Positions 16,290-23,449 of a stretch of 44,451 nt of DNA are shown here, one piece after another. This DNA is from Treponema sp. (GTDB taxonomy: Bacteria; Spirochaetota; Spirochaetia; Treponematales; Treponemataceae). Positions within the stretch are counted from its first letter, which is position 1, and each line of letters begins with the position of its first letter. Location of the stretch: assembly GCA_017534445.1 (NCBI GenBank), contig JAFXWC010000035.1:1-44451 (forward strand), read 5' to 3'. The translations under genes and the position numbers were made by a program. Under the pieces are notes generated by a model. It made no database searches. It was not told the DNA's origin and was given only the letters and a program-made list of their open reading frames with translations.

Positions 16290-17143
16290 TCTTCCACAAA
16301 TTCCATTTTGCAAGGCAAGGTTGTCTCGTGATACCATTTGGGCGTTGCTTCTTCCAAGATTTTAAGCAACAGGGCAGCGATGCTGTTGTCAGTGCCGTTG
16401 CCACTACGGTTTTCCTGTTCTCGTATGCGGCTCAAATCCAGAGGGGCTCTGTTGTACATCTGGGCAAAAAGCCGGCAGTGTTCAAATCCACCGTGCGCCT
16501 TGGCAAATGCGATGGCGGCGGCAATACGCTCGTCCATAGTGCCTTCAAGTTTCTCCTCGTCCCGGACAACCTCTATGCGGCTCAAACCGTGTCCGCCTAT
16601 ATGAAGATGTAAAAACTCTTCAAGGTTGTCAAAAACCTGATCATTGCCTTCTTCAGGGAGATAGGCAACTATTTTACCGTCGGGACATGCACAGATGATA
16701 TCAGGGTAATACCATCCGCCTTGCGCCACGGGAACAGTGTCATCCCCATAGTCCTGCCGTATGTATTCAATGCTCTCCGCACAGCGTTTCGAGCAGCCGT
16801 CTCCGTCGCGCCTCATATAGTCAGCATCGTACCAGACCTTAACGTTGTCCACGGGGTCATGCACATGTTCGCTGTTGGAAAGAAGATTGAAGGAAAAATC
16901 AATATCAATAAGATAATGAGTTCCGTCATCCATCACAACGTTGGATTTGTCTGGATACATTTTTACCATGTCGAAAACTCCGTCCCATTCCCGGCAGAAC
17001 TTTTCTGCAGCGGGCGTAAAGGGTACCCCGGCCTTGCGGTAGGTTTCGGCAATCATGTCGCGGTCGTATTCGTGGCTGCGGTGTGCCTTGGCGAATGTGA
17101 TGGCGGTGGCAATGCGCTCATCTTCTGTTCCTGTCAACTGCAT
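16286..17143 (-). CDS. SUKH-like putative immunity protein with a duplicated N-terminal segment
   Basis: 285 residues, cytoplasmic. The central region resembles SUKH/SMI1-KNR4-type immunity proteins (TYRKAGVPFTPAAEKFCREW about 30-50; NLEEFLHLHIGG about 180). The segment DERIATAITFAKAH near the N-terminus returns as DERIAAAIAFAKAH at about residue 205, and the duplication is visible in the DNA (near 16485-16540 and 17075-17130). The tail PKWYHETTLPCKMEFVEE therefore looks like it came from a second gene copy fused in frame. A closely similar tail occurs alone at 18384-18470. GGGAGG precedes the ATG. SUKH assignment is moderately sure, mosaic structure very sure. Confidence 0.65.
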   Translation of the reverse strand: MQLTGTEDERIATAITFAKAHRSHEYDRDMIAETYRKAGVPFTPAAEKFCREWDGVFDMVKMYPDKSNVVMDDGTHYLIDIDFSFNLLSNSEHVHDPVDNVKVWYDADYMRRDGDGCSKRCAESIEYIRQDYGDDTVPVAQGGWYYPDIICACPDGKIVAYLPEEGNDQVFDNLEEFLHLHIGGHGLSRIEVVRDEEKLEGTMDERIAAAIAFAKAHGGFEHCRLFAQMYNRAPLDLSRIREQENRSGNGTDNSIAALLLKILEEATPKWYHETTLPCKMEFVEE

Positions 17144-17219
17144 GTCAGTTCCTCCCCTATATTATCCATACGAAATTGCATCCCTACGGCAAGATCATAT
17201 CACTGTATCCTCTAATATG

Positions 17220-17654
17220 TCACAGTCTTTTTTCAAATCTGAACATGCCGTCAGGAAATTGTTCATCGACATGTTCTGCAATATCCGGATCATTAGGATC
17301 AGGATGATGGCTGTTATAGAATTCTATGATATGAAATCCACAACGGTTCACATAGAAATGGATATTCCGCTTTTCAAAATACGGCGTAACCGTCTCCCAC
17401 ACTTTTACTTCAGGATGCAACTTTTCCACTTCGCACCACGCAGCATATCCTATGCCTTTGCTGTGAACATTCGGTGAAACAAACAGAATAGACTGCTCTA
17501 TTGTCTTGCACGAAATAATTTGTCCGTCCTCCTCAAAATGATTGTCACGAAGCCCGAACTCTTCAAGCGCTCCATAATTGAACGCTTCCTGATTATCCAA
17601 AATGAACTGCTCCCTGTCACCTGCCGACAGCGGTATAAGTATAACATTATTCAT
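17220..17654 (-). pseudogene. GNAT acetyltransferase with an apparent internal deletion
   Basis: 144 residues in one open frame. The N-terminal part (DREQFILDNQEAFNYGALEE) and the C-terminal part (LFVSPNVHSKGIGYAAWCEV, YFEKRNIHFYVNRCGF) are typical of a GNAT subgroup. The acetyl-CoA pyrophosphate loop SKGIGYAAW is present. Between TIEQS (about 55) and ILFVSP the family normally has about 35 more residues forming the central strands, and these are missing. The frame is kept, so a protein may be made, but it probably lacks an intact fold. It overlaps the upstream gene by 8 nt. The missing length is judged from memory of the family. Confidence 0.6.
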
Positions 17655-18300
17655 AACAATTCTTCTCTTTATTTAATATCATCGACAGTTTTTCCGTGCC
17701 CAACGTGGGCATACCCCAGCGATCGTTATGGGGAAAGAAATCGGGACCATAATCCTTGTACCACCACTTTATCGTGTAATCAACGTTTTCCGGGGAGTAT
17801 TCGGCAACGAGAGAAAGGTCTGGCAGGGGGATTCCGCGCCTTTTTAGAATGCCTTCAATTTCATTGATTGCGCCGACGGACTGCTTGTCACCGACTTCAT
17901 CGTTGTAGTCGTAGCCATCGCATATGTTAACCATCGTGCAGGGAATGTCGAAAAGGCGGCATATCTCGTCTTCGGGGTTTCCGTCCGTGAGTCCCGTGTA
18001 CAGCGCGACGGCCTGCTCATATTCCTCGCGGGTGATTCCGTGGAAGCTTGCGTCGATGTAGTCTTGTACGGTCCCATAGCCTTCAGTTTTGTAGCCCGTC
18101 ATCACCAGCTCGGGCATGATGCTGATATATGCATCCCATTCATCGTCGTGCCAACAGCTAGCGGCAGGCCACTGCCACATCTTCTGGGCGACGAGCGTCC
18201 AGTCGCGGTCTGGATAGAGGGCAAGGAGATAGCGCTCTATGCACATGAAGATGTAGCACATGCGACCGGTCATCGTGATGTTTTCAAAGCGTTTGTCCAT
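17647..18300 (-). CDS. Putative immunity-type protein, paralogue 1
   Basis: 217 residues, cytoplasmic, acidic, rich in Trp and Tyr (RDWTLVAQKMWQW about 32-44; YTIKWWYKDYGPDFFPHNDR near the end). No family is recognised with certainty; size, composition and neighbourhood fit immunity proteins of polymorphic toxin systems. The first 45 codons are almost identical in DNA to those of 18472-19056, after which the two diverge, though both keep a similar end (GTEKLSMIL versus GTEKLSIIL). GGAG lies just before the ATG. It follows two gene relics (18310-18470) and overlaps the acetyltransferase gene by 8 nt. Confidence 0.65.
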   Translation of the reverse strand: MDKRFENITMTGRMCYIFMCIERYLLALYPDRDWTLVAQKMWQWPAASCWHDDEWDAYISIMPELVMTGYKTEGYGTVQDYIDASFHGITREEYEQAVALYTGLTDGNPEDEICRLFDIPCTMVNICDGYDYNDEVGDKQSVGAINEIEGILKRRGIPLPDLSLVAEYSPENVDYTIKWWYKDYGPDFFPHNDRWGMPTLGTEKLSMILNKEKNCYE

Positions 18301-18309
18301 AGCTCCTGT

Positions 18310-18360
18310 CCAATATCCTTAAGAATCCAACCTGCGCCATTAAGGCGCTGCAATGCAGTT
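18310..18360 (-). pseudogene. Short relic of a SUKH-3 gene start
   Basis: One minus-strand frame here reads ALQRLNGAGW, nearly the same as ALQRLKAAGW at the start of the SUKH-3 gene at 19071-19526, and then loses similarity. Only about ten codons remain, between the 28-codon relic and paralogue 1. It is best read as debris of a deleted immunity gene. Confidence 0.5.
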
Positions 18361-18383
18361 CAGGCATGTTATGCATCTTCTCC

Positions 18384-18470
18384 CTATTCTTCCACAAACT
18401 CTATCCTGCACGGTAAGGCAGTCTCATGATACCATTTCGGCAGTGCTTCCTGCAAGATTGTGAGCTGCAT
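18384..18470 (-). pseudogene. 28-codon remnant: both ends of the 16286-17143 gene joined
   Basis: It reads MQLT and then ILQEALPKWYHETALPCRIE to FVEE and stop. MQLT equals the first four residues of the 285-residue gene at 16286-17143, and the rest matches its last 24 residues (KILEEATPKWYHETTLPCKM...). About 250 codons in between are missing. The ATG begins one base after the stop of 18472-19056, so it keeps the coupling of an operon gene and may still be translated. It is direct evidence for deletion of a second copy. Confidence 0.65.
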
Positions 18471-18471
18471 G

Positions 18472-19056
18472 CTACTTGTTCCCCTTGAGTATTATCGACA
18501 GTTTTTCCGTGCCGTACATCTGGAAGCCCCAGCGGTCCAATTCTCCTTCGTAGTTTTTCTGCGGGGCGTATTCGGCAACAAGAGAGGCATCGGGCAAGGG
18601 AATGCCGTGTTTTTCTAAAATACCTTCTATCATGTCGATGTGCTCCAGCGTGAGCCTGTCGCCTGTTTTGTCATCGTAGGATTCACCGTCACAGAGGTTG
18701 CACAAATAGACCGGAATATCTAAGACGACGTTCATTTCGTTCTTTGAATAGCTGTTGGTGATACCATCATACAGTTTCCGGGCCTGGTCGTATTCTTCAC
18801 AGCTGACGATGGAAAGACCGTCGTGCTTTTTCATATCATCGTAATCTTTATATTTTAGAACACAATTTGGAGTTATTCCACCATACTCATACCATCCGTC
18901 ATCTGCCCAATAGGGGTATGACATCCACTGCCACATCTTCCGGGCGACGAGCGTCCAGTCGCGGTCTGGATAGAGGGCAAGGAGATAGCGCTCTATGCAC
19001 ATGAAGATGTAGCACATGCGGCCGGTCATCGTGATGTTTTCAAAGCGTTTGTCCAT
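18472..19056 (-). CDS. Putative immunity-type protein, paralogue 2
   Basis: 194 residues from the ATG at 19056; AAAGG lies 10 nt upstream and the start matches paralogue 1 (MDKRFENITMTG). In-frame TTG 19074 and ATG 19065 are less likely. The first 45 residues are almost identical to paralogue 1. The middle (YEYGGITPNCVLKYKDYDDM) is different, and from about 95 the two are alike but diverged (LDIPVYLCNLCDGESYDDKT versus FDIPCTMVNICDGYDYNDEV). No signal or membrane segment. The toxin it might neutralise is not in the window. Likely co-transcribed with the SUKH-3 gene 14 nt upstream. Confidence 0.65.
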   Translation of the reverse strand: MDKRFENITMTGRMCYIFMCIERYLLALYPDRDWTLVARKMWQWMSYPYWADDGWYEYGGITPNCVLKYKDYDDMKKHDGLSIVSCEEYDQARKLYDGITNSYSKNEMNVVLDIPVYLCNLCDGESYDDKTGDRLTLEHIDMIEGILEKHGIPLPDASLVAEYAPQKNYEGELDRWGFQMYGTEKLSIILKGNK

Positions 19057-19070
19057 GTTGCTCATACCTT

Positions 19071-19526
19071 TCAATCGTCAATATATTCCCAGTCCTTTCC
19101 GTCACCGCCAAGCAGACCGTCAAGAAAACCTTCTGCAGTATTGCAGCAGCGGATAAGCGGGTCGGGGCTCATGAACAGGTAGAAGTTGCCGTCGTCATGG
19201 TACAAGATGTCCATGTTGTCGCGGTAGGCACTGCCTACGGGATAGGCGGTACCGTAGATGCCGTAATCTTCAAAACAATGCTCTAATTGTTTTTTTGACA
19301 AGTATTGGAGTTCCATGCGTGGGTCAATGACATGGCGCTCATCGGTCATGTTCTCTTTCTTCCCCCAAGAGAAGGTCAGGAAGCCGAATTCCTCAAAAAA
19401 CTCACGCAGCTTGTCCGGGATTTGCATTCCCGCCTTCGCGAAAGCTTCTTCTATAGGCGTGATGTCAACTTTGCGTCCGGGTGTCCAACCGGCGGCTTTT
19501 AGGCGTTGCAATGCTAGTCCGGTCAT
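19071..19526 (-). CDS. SUKH-3-type immunity protein
   Basis: 151 residues from ATG 19526; a GGGGGA site lies 8 nt upstream, while a longer frame from 19604 would run into the LRR gene. The N-terminus LQRLKAAGWTPGRKVDITPI and then FAKAGMQIPDKLREFFEEFG is the characteristic SUKH-3 opening (L-x-x-aGWxpgR-vd). The remainder (FEDYGIYGTAYPVGSAYRDN, NTAEGFLDGLLGG) fits the domain. SUKH proteins neutralise nuclease and other polymorphic toxins or act in anti-phage systems. It begins 4 nt after the stop of the LRR lipoprotein, so the two are translationally linked. Good confidence in the family, none in the toxin partner. Confidence 0.82.
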   Translation of the reverse strand: MTGLALQRLKAAGWTPGRKVDITPIEEAFAKAGMQIPDKLREFFEEFGFLTFSWGKKENMTDERHVIDPRMELQYLSKKQLEHCFEDYGIYGTAYPVGSAYRDNMDILYHDDGNFYLFMSPDPLIRCCNTAEGFLDGLLGGDGKDWEYIDD

Positions 19527-19530
19527 TGTC

Positions 19531-21510
19531 TTATTCCCCCATGGCAAAAAGAGGGACGGTTTCCTGCGAACCTGTATGGAAGGACATTGTGGATTCTTTC
19601 CCATTCCAATCGGTATAGGTTGCCTTTATAAGACCCATAGATTTTTTTTCGAAGTATTCCATGCGGGTGATTTCTCCGTTTCTGGAATAAAGTGAATCTA
19701 TTTCAATTAGTTTATTTTTGTAATCGTCGGGATCGGCAGTATATTCTGCTGAATCAAATTCCCTTCCGTTTACATAAAGCGTAACAAGGCTATCATTAAA
19801 AGATAGTGTAACATCCGCAAATTCTTTGGCAGCACGGAAGTCTCTATTGGTAAGGCTTTGCGTCCAGTAATAAGGCTGGTCCTTTGCAGAGCCCTTGCCT
19901 GTAGAACTTTCGTCTGTGGATTTTTTTAGCTGCTTTTCATCACGGCTTTTCTTTTTTAATGAAGCCCATTTTTCGCTAAGGGAAAGGGCTCCGTTTCTAA
20001 AAGAAAGGCTGCATCCTTGGGGGAAAGAAGATTTTTCTTCTTCCGTATAGTAATCAGGAAGGTCTCCTGTTAACAGGGCTTTTTTTATTGATGTGCAGTC
20101 TTTAAAGGCCTTGCTTCCAATGGAACATACCGCTTTTCCAATTCTTAGGCCTGTAATAAGATTGTCTTTAGAAAAGGCACCATCTCCAATAAAAGTAACT
20201 GAATCAGGAATTGTAAGCTCCCCGGAAAGAGACGTGTTTTTTATAAAGGCATTTTTTCCTATGCTCAAGAGGGATTGGGGCAATTGCAAAGCCGTGATTG
20301 ACTCGCAGTACGCAAAGCTTTCTTTTCCGATGGAAGTTACACCCTCCGGCAGCACAAGCCTTCCGGTTAAAGAGCGGCAGCTTTCAAAGGCACGGTCGCC
20401 TATAATCTTTATGCTTTTTGGAAGCACAAGAGTCCCCTTTAGAGATGAACAGCCTTCAAATGCAGACTCACAAACAAGTTCCACTCCTTCTTGAATTACA
20501 AGCGAGCCAAGGCTTTTGCATCCGCCAAACACATTCCGCTCAAGAACTTTTAGGCCGCCAGGAATTTTTAGCTGGCCAGTAAGGGATGAACAGCCCTGGA
20601 AAGCATAGTAACCCAAACTGGTAAGGTTTTCTGAAAGCTGAATGTTGCCGTCAAAGCCCATGCATCCGCTAAAGGCCTGAAAGCCAACAGAGGCAACTAA
20701 CTGCGGAATGACAAGATTGCCCTTAAAGCCACTGCACTGGGTAAAGGCACAAAAGGGAATTTCTTTGATGTGCTCAGAAAGTTTTAGGCTTCCATTGAAT
20801 CCATTGCAATAGCCAAAAGCATAGCTTCCGATTGAAGCAAGAGAATCTGGAAGGACAAGGCTTCCAGTAAAAGACTTGCATTCAAAAAAGGCACTTTGAC
20901 CTATTGTTTCCAAGCCGTCCGGGAGCACAAGTTCTCCGCTAAGCTTACCGCACTTTGAAAAAGCTTCCCTTCCAATGCTTTTTAGGGTCTTTGGAAGAAG
21001 AAGCTTTCCGTCCAAGCTTCCGCAATTGGTAAAGGCATAATCGCCTATTACTTCAAGACCTTCAGGGAGCAGCAAGTCTCCTGTAAGGCCATCGCATCCG
21101 TAAAAAGCGAATTCTTCTATTTTCCTTAGGCTCTTGGGAAGAAGAAGGGGGCCTGAAAGCTCATGGTGGGAATAGAAGCAGTTCTTGCAGATAGAGGTAA
21201 TATTGCCGTCAAAAACAACTTTTTTTATTTTTATGTCCGACCAGGGAAACTGCTCTTTGGTCTTCATTTCGCCGCTTCCGGTGATTGTAAGAGTCTTTGT
21301 CTTTGAGTCGTATTCCCAAGTTATGCTTTCTCCGCATTCACCCCTGGTTACAGACGAAGAAGTCTTTGCAAGCACCGCAGCAGGACTTGCAACAGGCTTT
21401 TCTTTTTTGTTGCCACATGAACTTCCTGTTCCAAAAAATCCCATAAGCACTACTCCTAATGCCAACAAGACGCAGTCAAACCGGCGAGTTTTTTTTATTG
21501 CTTTTGACAT
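19531..21510 (-). CDS. BspA-type leucine-rich-repeat lipoprotein
   Basis: 659 residues. The signal sequence ends in GTGSSC, a spirochaete-type lipobox with Cys at 32. From about 90 to 480 there are some 16 LRR_5 repeats of about 23 residues, for example LLLPEGLEVIGDYAFTNCGS and LVLPDSLASIGSYAFGYCNG. Such repeats in Treponema and Bacteroidetes surface proteins bind host or bacterial ligands. The last 160 residues (SFNDSLVTLYVNGREFDS, TRMEYFEKKSMGLIKATYTD) form a different, beta-rich domain. It lies 17 nt after the secreted SUMF gene and 4 nt before the SUKH-3 gene. A surface location is likely, ligand unknown. Confidence 0.9.
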   Translation of the reverse strand: MSKAIKKTRRFDCVLLALGVVLMGFFGTGSSCGNKKEKPVASPAAVLAKTSSSVTRGECGESITWEYDSKTKTLTITGSGEMKTKEQFPWSDIKIKKVVFDGNITSICKNCFYSHHELSGPLLLPKSLRKIEEFAFYGCDGLTGDLLLPEGLEVIGDYAFTNCGSLDGKLLLPKTLKSIGREAFSKCGKLSGELVLPDGLETIGQSAFFECKSFTGSLVLPDSLASIGSYAFGYCNGFNGSLKLSEHIKEIPFCAFTQCSGFKGNLVIPQLVASVGFQAFSGCMGFDGNIQLSENLTSLGYYAFQGCSSLTGQLKIPGGLKVLERNVFGGCKSLGSLVIQEGVELVCESAFEGCSSLKGTLVLPKSIKIIGDRAFESCRSLTGRLVLPEGVTSIGKESFAYCESITALQLPQSLLSIGKNAFIKNTSLSGELTIPDSVTFIGDGAFSKDNLITGLRIGKAVCSIGSKAFKDCTSIKKALLTGDLPDYYTEEEKSSFPQGCSLSFRNGALSLSEKWASLKKKSRDEKQLKKSTDESSTGKGSAKDQPYYWTQSLTNRDFRAAKEFADVTLSFNDSLVTLYVNGREFDSAEYTADPDDYKNKLIEIDSLYSRNGEITRMEYFEKKSMGLIKATYTDWNGKESTMSFHTGSQETVPLFAMGE

Positions 21511-21527
21511 ATACCCCTATCCGTATC

Positions 21528-22337
21528 TTATCCTCTTGGGCCTGAACGTACCACGCGGAAACCAACGCTTGGATCAACGTAGGCAGGACGCTTGCAGTTG
21601 CGGGCTGTACCTGTGCAGTTGTCTACGCTGAAGCAATAGCTACCACCGCGGACAGTTCTTTCTTCGCCGGAAGACGGGCCTGTGGGGTCAATGTCTTCAC
21701 GGTTGGAAGGATAGTTGCCGTACCAGTCCCAGCACCACTCTGCAACGTTACCGGACATGTCGTATATTCCAAGCTCGTTGGCTTCTTTTGCCATAACTTC
21801 GTGGGGCTTGTCGCCGCTGTTTTTCATGTACCAGGCAACGCTTTCTGCATTGTCGCTTCCGCTGTATGTAAAGCCATTGCTTATGTTTCCACCGCGGGCC
21901 GCAAATTCCCATTCGGTTTCGGTTGGCAAGCGGTAGCCGTCTGCGCAAATGTCATACTCAAAGCCTTCCGTGTAGCAGGGGGTATAGCCTTCTTCCAAGC
22001 TGCGCCTGTTGCAGTATTCGATTGCGTCATACCAAGAGACGTTTTCTACCGGGAGGTTCTTTCCCTTGTGCTTGCTGGGGTTCTTTTTCATGAGGCGCTT
22101 GTATTCTTCCTGTGTAACTTCGTGGGTGCAGATATAAAATTCGGAGACCCAGGCCTCGTGCTCAGTTTCGTGCTCGGCATTGTTTCCCATGACAAAGGTT
22201 TTGCTTTCCACTCTTACAAATTCTGGAGCCTTGGCTTTTTTTGCATTCTTGGACTTTTTTTCATTGCCCTTTCCGGCGGCGAATATTACGGCGGAAGAAA
22301 GAGCGAGGGCTGTTAGTACGATAAAGCTTCTTTTCAT
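21528..22337 (-). CDS. Secreted FGE-sulfatase (SUMF1)-fold protein
   Basis: 269 residues. A signal peptide (1-21, ending IFAAG) and a Lys-rich linker precede one complete SUMF domain: TFVMGNNAEHETEHEAWVSE, YICTHEVTQEEYKRLMKKNP, NVSWYDAIEYCNRRS, YRLPTETEWEFAARGG, GIYDMSGNVAEWCWDWYGNY and VRGGSYCFSVDNC to GFRVVRSG. One Cys after GGSY is placed like the second catalytic Cys of FGE, but the first is shifted by one residue, so enzymatic activity is doubtful. AGGAG precedes the ATG and a TATAAT box lies at 22381-22376. It is the first gene of the accessory run and is related to the cytoplasmic SUMF at 13976. Confidence 0.88.
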   Translation of the reverse strand: MKRSFIVLTALALSSAVIFAAGKGNEKKSKNAKKAKAPEFVRVESKTFVMGNNAEHETEHEAWVSEFYICTHEVTQEEYKRLMKKNPSKHKGKNLPVENVSWYDAIEYCNRRSLEEGYTPCYTEGFEYDICADGYRLPTETEWEFAARGGNISNGFTYSGSDNAESVAWYMKNSGDKPHEVMAKEANELGIYDMSGNVAEWCWDWYGNYPSNREDIDPTGPSSGEERTVRGGSYCFSVDNCTGTARNCKRPAYVDPSVGFRVVRSGPRG

Positions 22338-22434
22338 TTTTAATCTCCTATTTGCTAGAATTGATTTATAAGTTAATTATAACCCAATAAATGAAAAAAC
22401 AAAGTGAAAAACACCAGAAAACAGGGAAATCAGG

Positions 22435-22600
22435 TTTGGACTCAGCTCCCAGTCAAATCGTCTGAAACCCCGCGGTGTCGCGGAATAGGAAATTAAACTC
22501 ACTGCGTTCGTTCCGCTCCAATGCGGGTTTTCAGCCGGCTTTGACTTCCGCTGCGCCCAAACCTGATTTCCGGAGGCTTTACTTAAGAAAATATATGAAA
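22435..22600. repeat. Dispersed GC-rich intergenic repeat, second family, copy 1
   Basis: Shares CTCCAATGCGG(G)TTTTCAGCC and CTTCCGCTGC, in the same order, with 25437-25513. It contains TCACTGCGTTCGTTCCGCTC-type sequence common in such elements. It has no coding potential and separates the SUMF gene promoter from the small transcription unit at 22635-22748. Confidence 0.55.
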
Positions 22601-22634
22601 AAATGAGCTTATAATTTTAGGGGACATAAGAGGG

Positions 22635-22748
22635 GAAAAATAAAGGCGGAGGGTTAGTGGCTGTGTGTAAGGATGACCTCCGCCTTTATAACAGTTAGAA
22701 AACGCTAACTTTCATGGTTAGCATACACTAACATAGTAATTTAGTCAA
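22635..22748 (-). ncRNA. Candidate small RNA with its own promoter, operator half-sites and terminator
   Basis: On the minus strand TTGACT (22748-22743) lies 17 bp from TATGCT (22725-22720), predicting a start near 22713. About 30 nt later a strong intrinsic terminator follows: CCTCCGCCTTT at 22677-22687 pairs perfectly with AAAGGCGGAGG at 22642-22652, then a T-rich tract. The transcript would be about 75-80 nt. The only frame is a trivial MKVSVF peptide. GTTAG and CTAAC half-sites alternate at 22694, 22705, 22717 and 22728, that is every 11-12 bp across the start site. It lies between ilvN and the SUMF operon. Unit inferred, not demonstrated. Confidence 0.5.
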
Positions 22749-22787
22749 GTGTTTTTAAATTATTTTTGAAAAAAAAGCATAGCCGGG

Positions 22788-22856
22788 ATTGGAGGGGTTG
22801 CGAAGCAAGTACCCGAAGGGTACCGGCCGGGAGGGCAAGCCCCGGAAAGCCCGTAA
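22788..22856. repeat. Dispersed GC-rich intergenic repeat, third family, copy 1
   Basis: Begins GGGATTGGAGGGG and ends CCCCGGAAAGCCCGTAA, exactly as the element at 39102-39185, with a different middle. The inverse of the start (CTCCAATC-GGGGCTAGGC) occurs in the repeats at 33459 and 34208. It directly follows the 3' end of ilvN. Confidence 0.7.
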
Positions 22857-22909
22857 TACGAAGAATTCCGTAAGGACAGTAAACCGGGGAATGCGCTCCA
22901 GGAAAGAAC

Positions 22910-23404
22910 TTAGTTCATTACCTTTGAACCGCGGTCCATTGCAGTAAGGCCGGACTTTAAGAGTTCAAGGATGCCGTAGGGTTCGAGCAGGCGGATGAGG
23001 GAAGAAATTTTGTCTTCGCTACCGGTTGCCTCTACGATAAGGGAATCTTCTGCAACGTCTACGATGTGGGCGCGGAAAATGTTGCAGGTTTCGATGATAA
23101 CGGCGCGGTTTGTTCCGGCGGCTTTTACCTTGATGAGTGCCATTTCCCTCTGGGTTGTGGCAGACGGGTCGCAGTGCTCGATGGAGATTACTTCCACGAG
23201 TTTTGAAAGCTGCTTTTCTATCTGCTCAAGGATGTATTCGTCTCCGCGGACAACGATGGTCATGCGGCTTCTCATACTGTCCTGGGTTTCGCAGACGGTA
23301 AGGGAATCGATGTTGTAGCCACGGCGGCTAAAAAGACCTGATACACGGCTAAGTACACCGGCATGGTTTTCCACTAAAACAGACAAAACGTATTTTTTTT
23401 CCAT
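22910..23404 (-). CDS. ilvN: Acetolactate synthase, small (regulatory) subunit
   Basis: 164 residues, the usual length. The N-terminal ACT domain reads VLVENHAGVLSRVSGLFSRR, with the G-x-L-S-R-V-x-G-L-F-x-R-R-G-Y-N-I-D valine-binding signature (14-33). The C-terminal domain has REMALIKVKA and EATGSEDKISSLIRLLEPYG. It gives valine feedback control to the large catalytic subunit, which is not in this window. AAAGGAG precedes the ATG. It lies 45 nt after the AroF-PheA fusion gene, so the two probably share a transcript. The symbol ilvH is used for the same family. Confidence 0.95.
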   Translation of the reverse strand: MEKKYVLSVLVENHAGVLSRVSGLFSRRGYNIDSLTVCETQDSMRSRMTIVVRGDEYILEQIEKQLSKLVEVISIEHCDPSATTQREMALIKVKAAGTNRAVIIETCNIFRAHIVDVAEDSLIVEATGSEDKISSLIRLLEPYGILELLKSGLTAMDRGSKVMN

Positions 23405-23449
23405 ATCAAACTCCTTTATTGATATAGGACTTGTATTTTTGCAAGTCTC

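Noticed and set aside
18310..18360. tRNA or other RNA gene in the gap before paralogue 1
   Set aside because: No cloverleaf can be drawn; the sequence is explained as the start of a lost SUKH-3 gene.
16280..19530. A toxin gene belonging to the immunity proteins
   Set aside because: No nuclease, deaminase, HINT, RHS or other toxin domain was recognised in any frame of this region.
21528..22337. Diversity-generating retroelement
   Set aside because: The SUMF fold is suitable, but no reverse transcriptase and no template repeat were found in the window.
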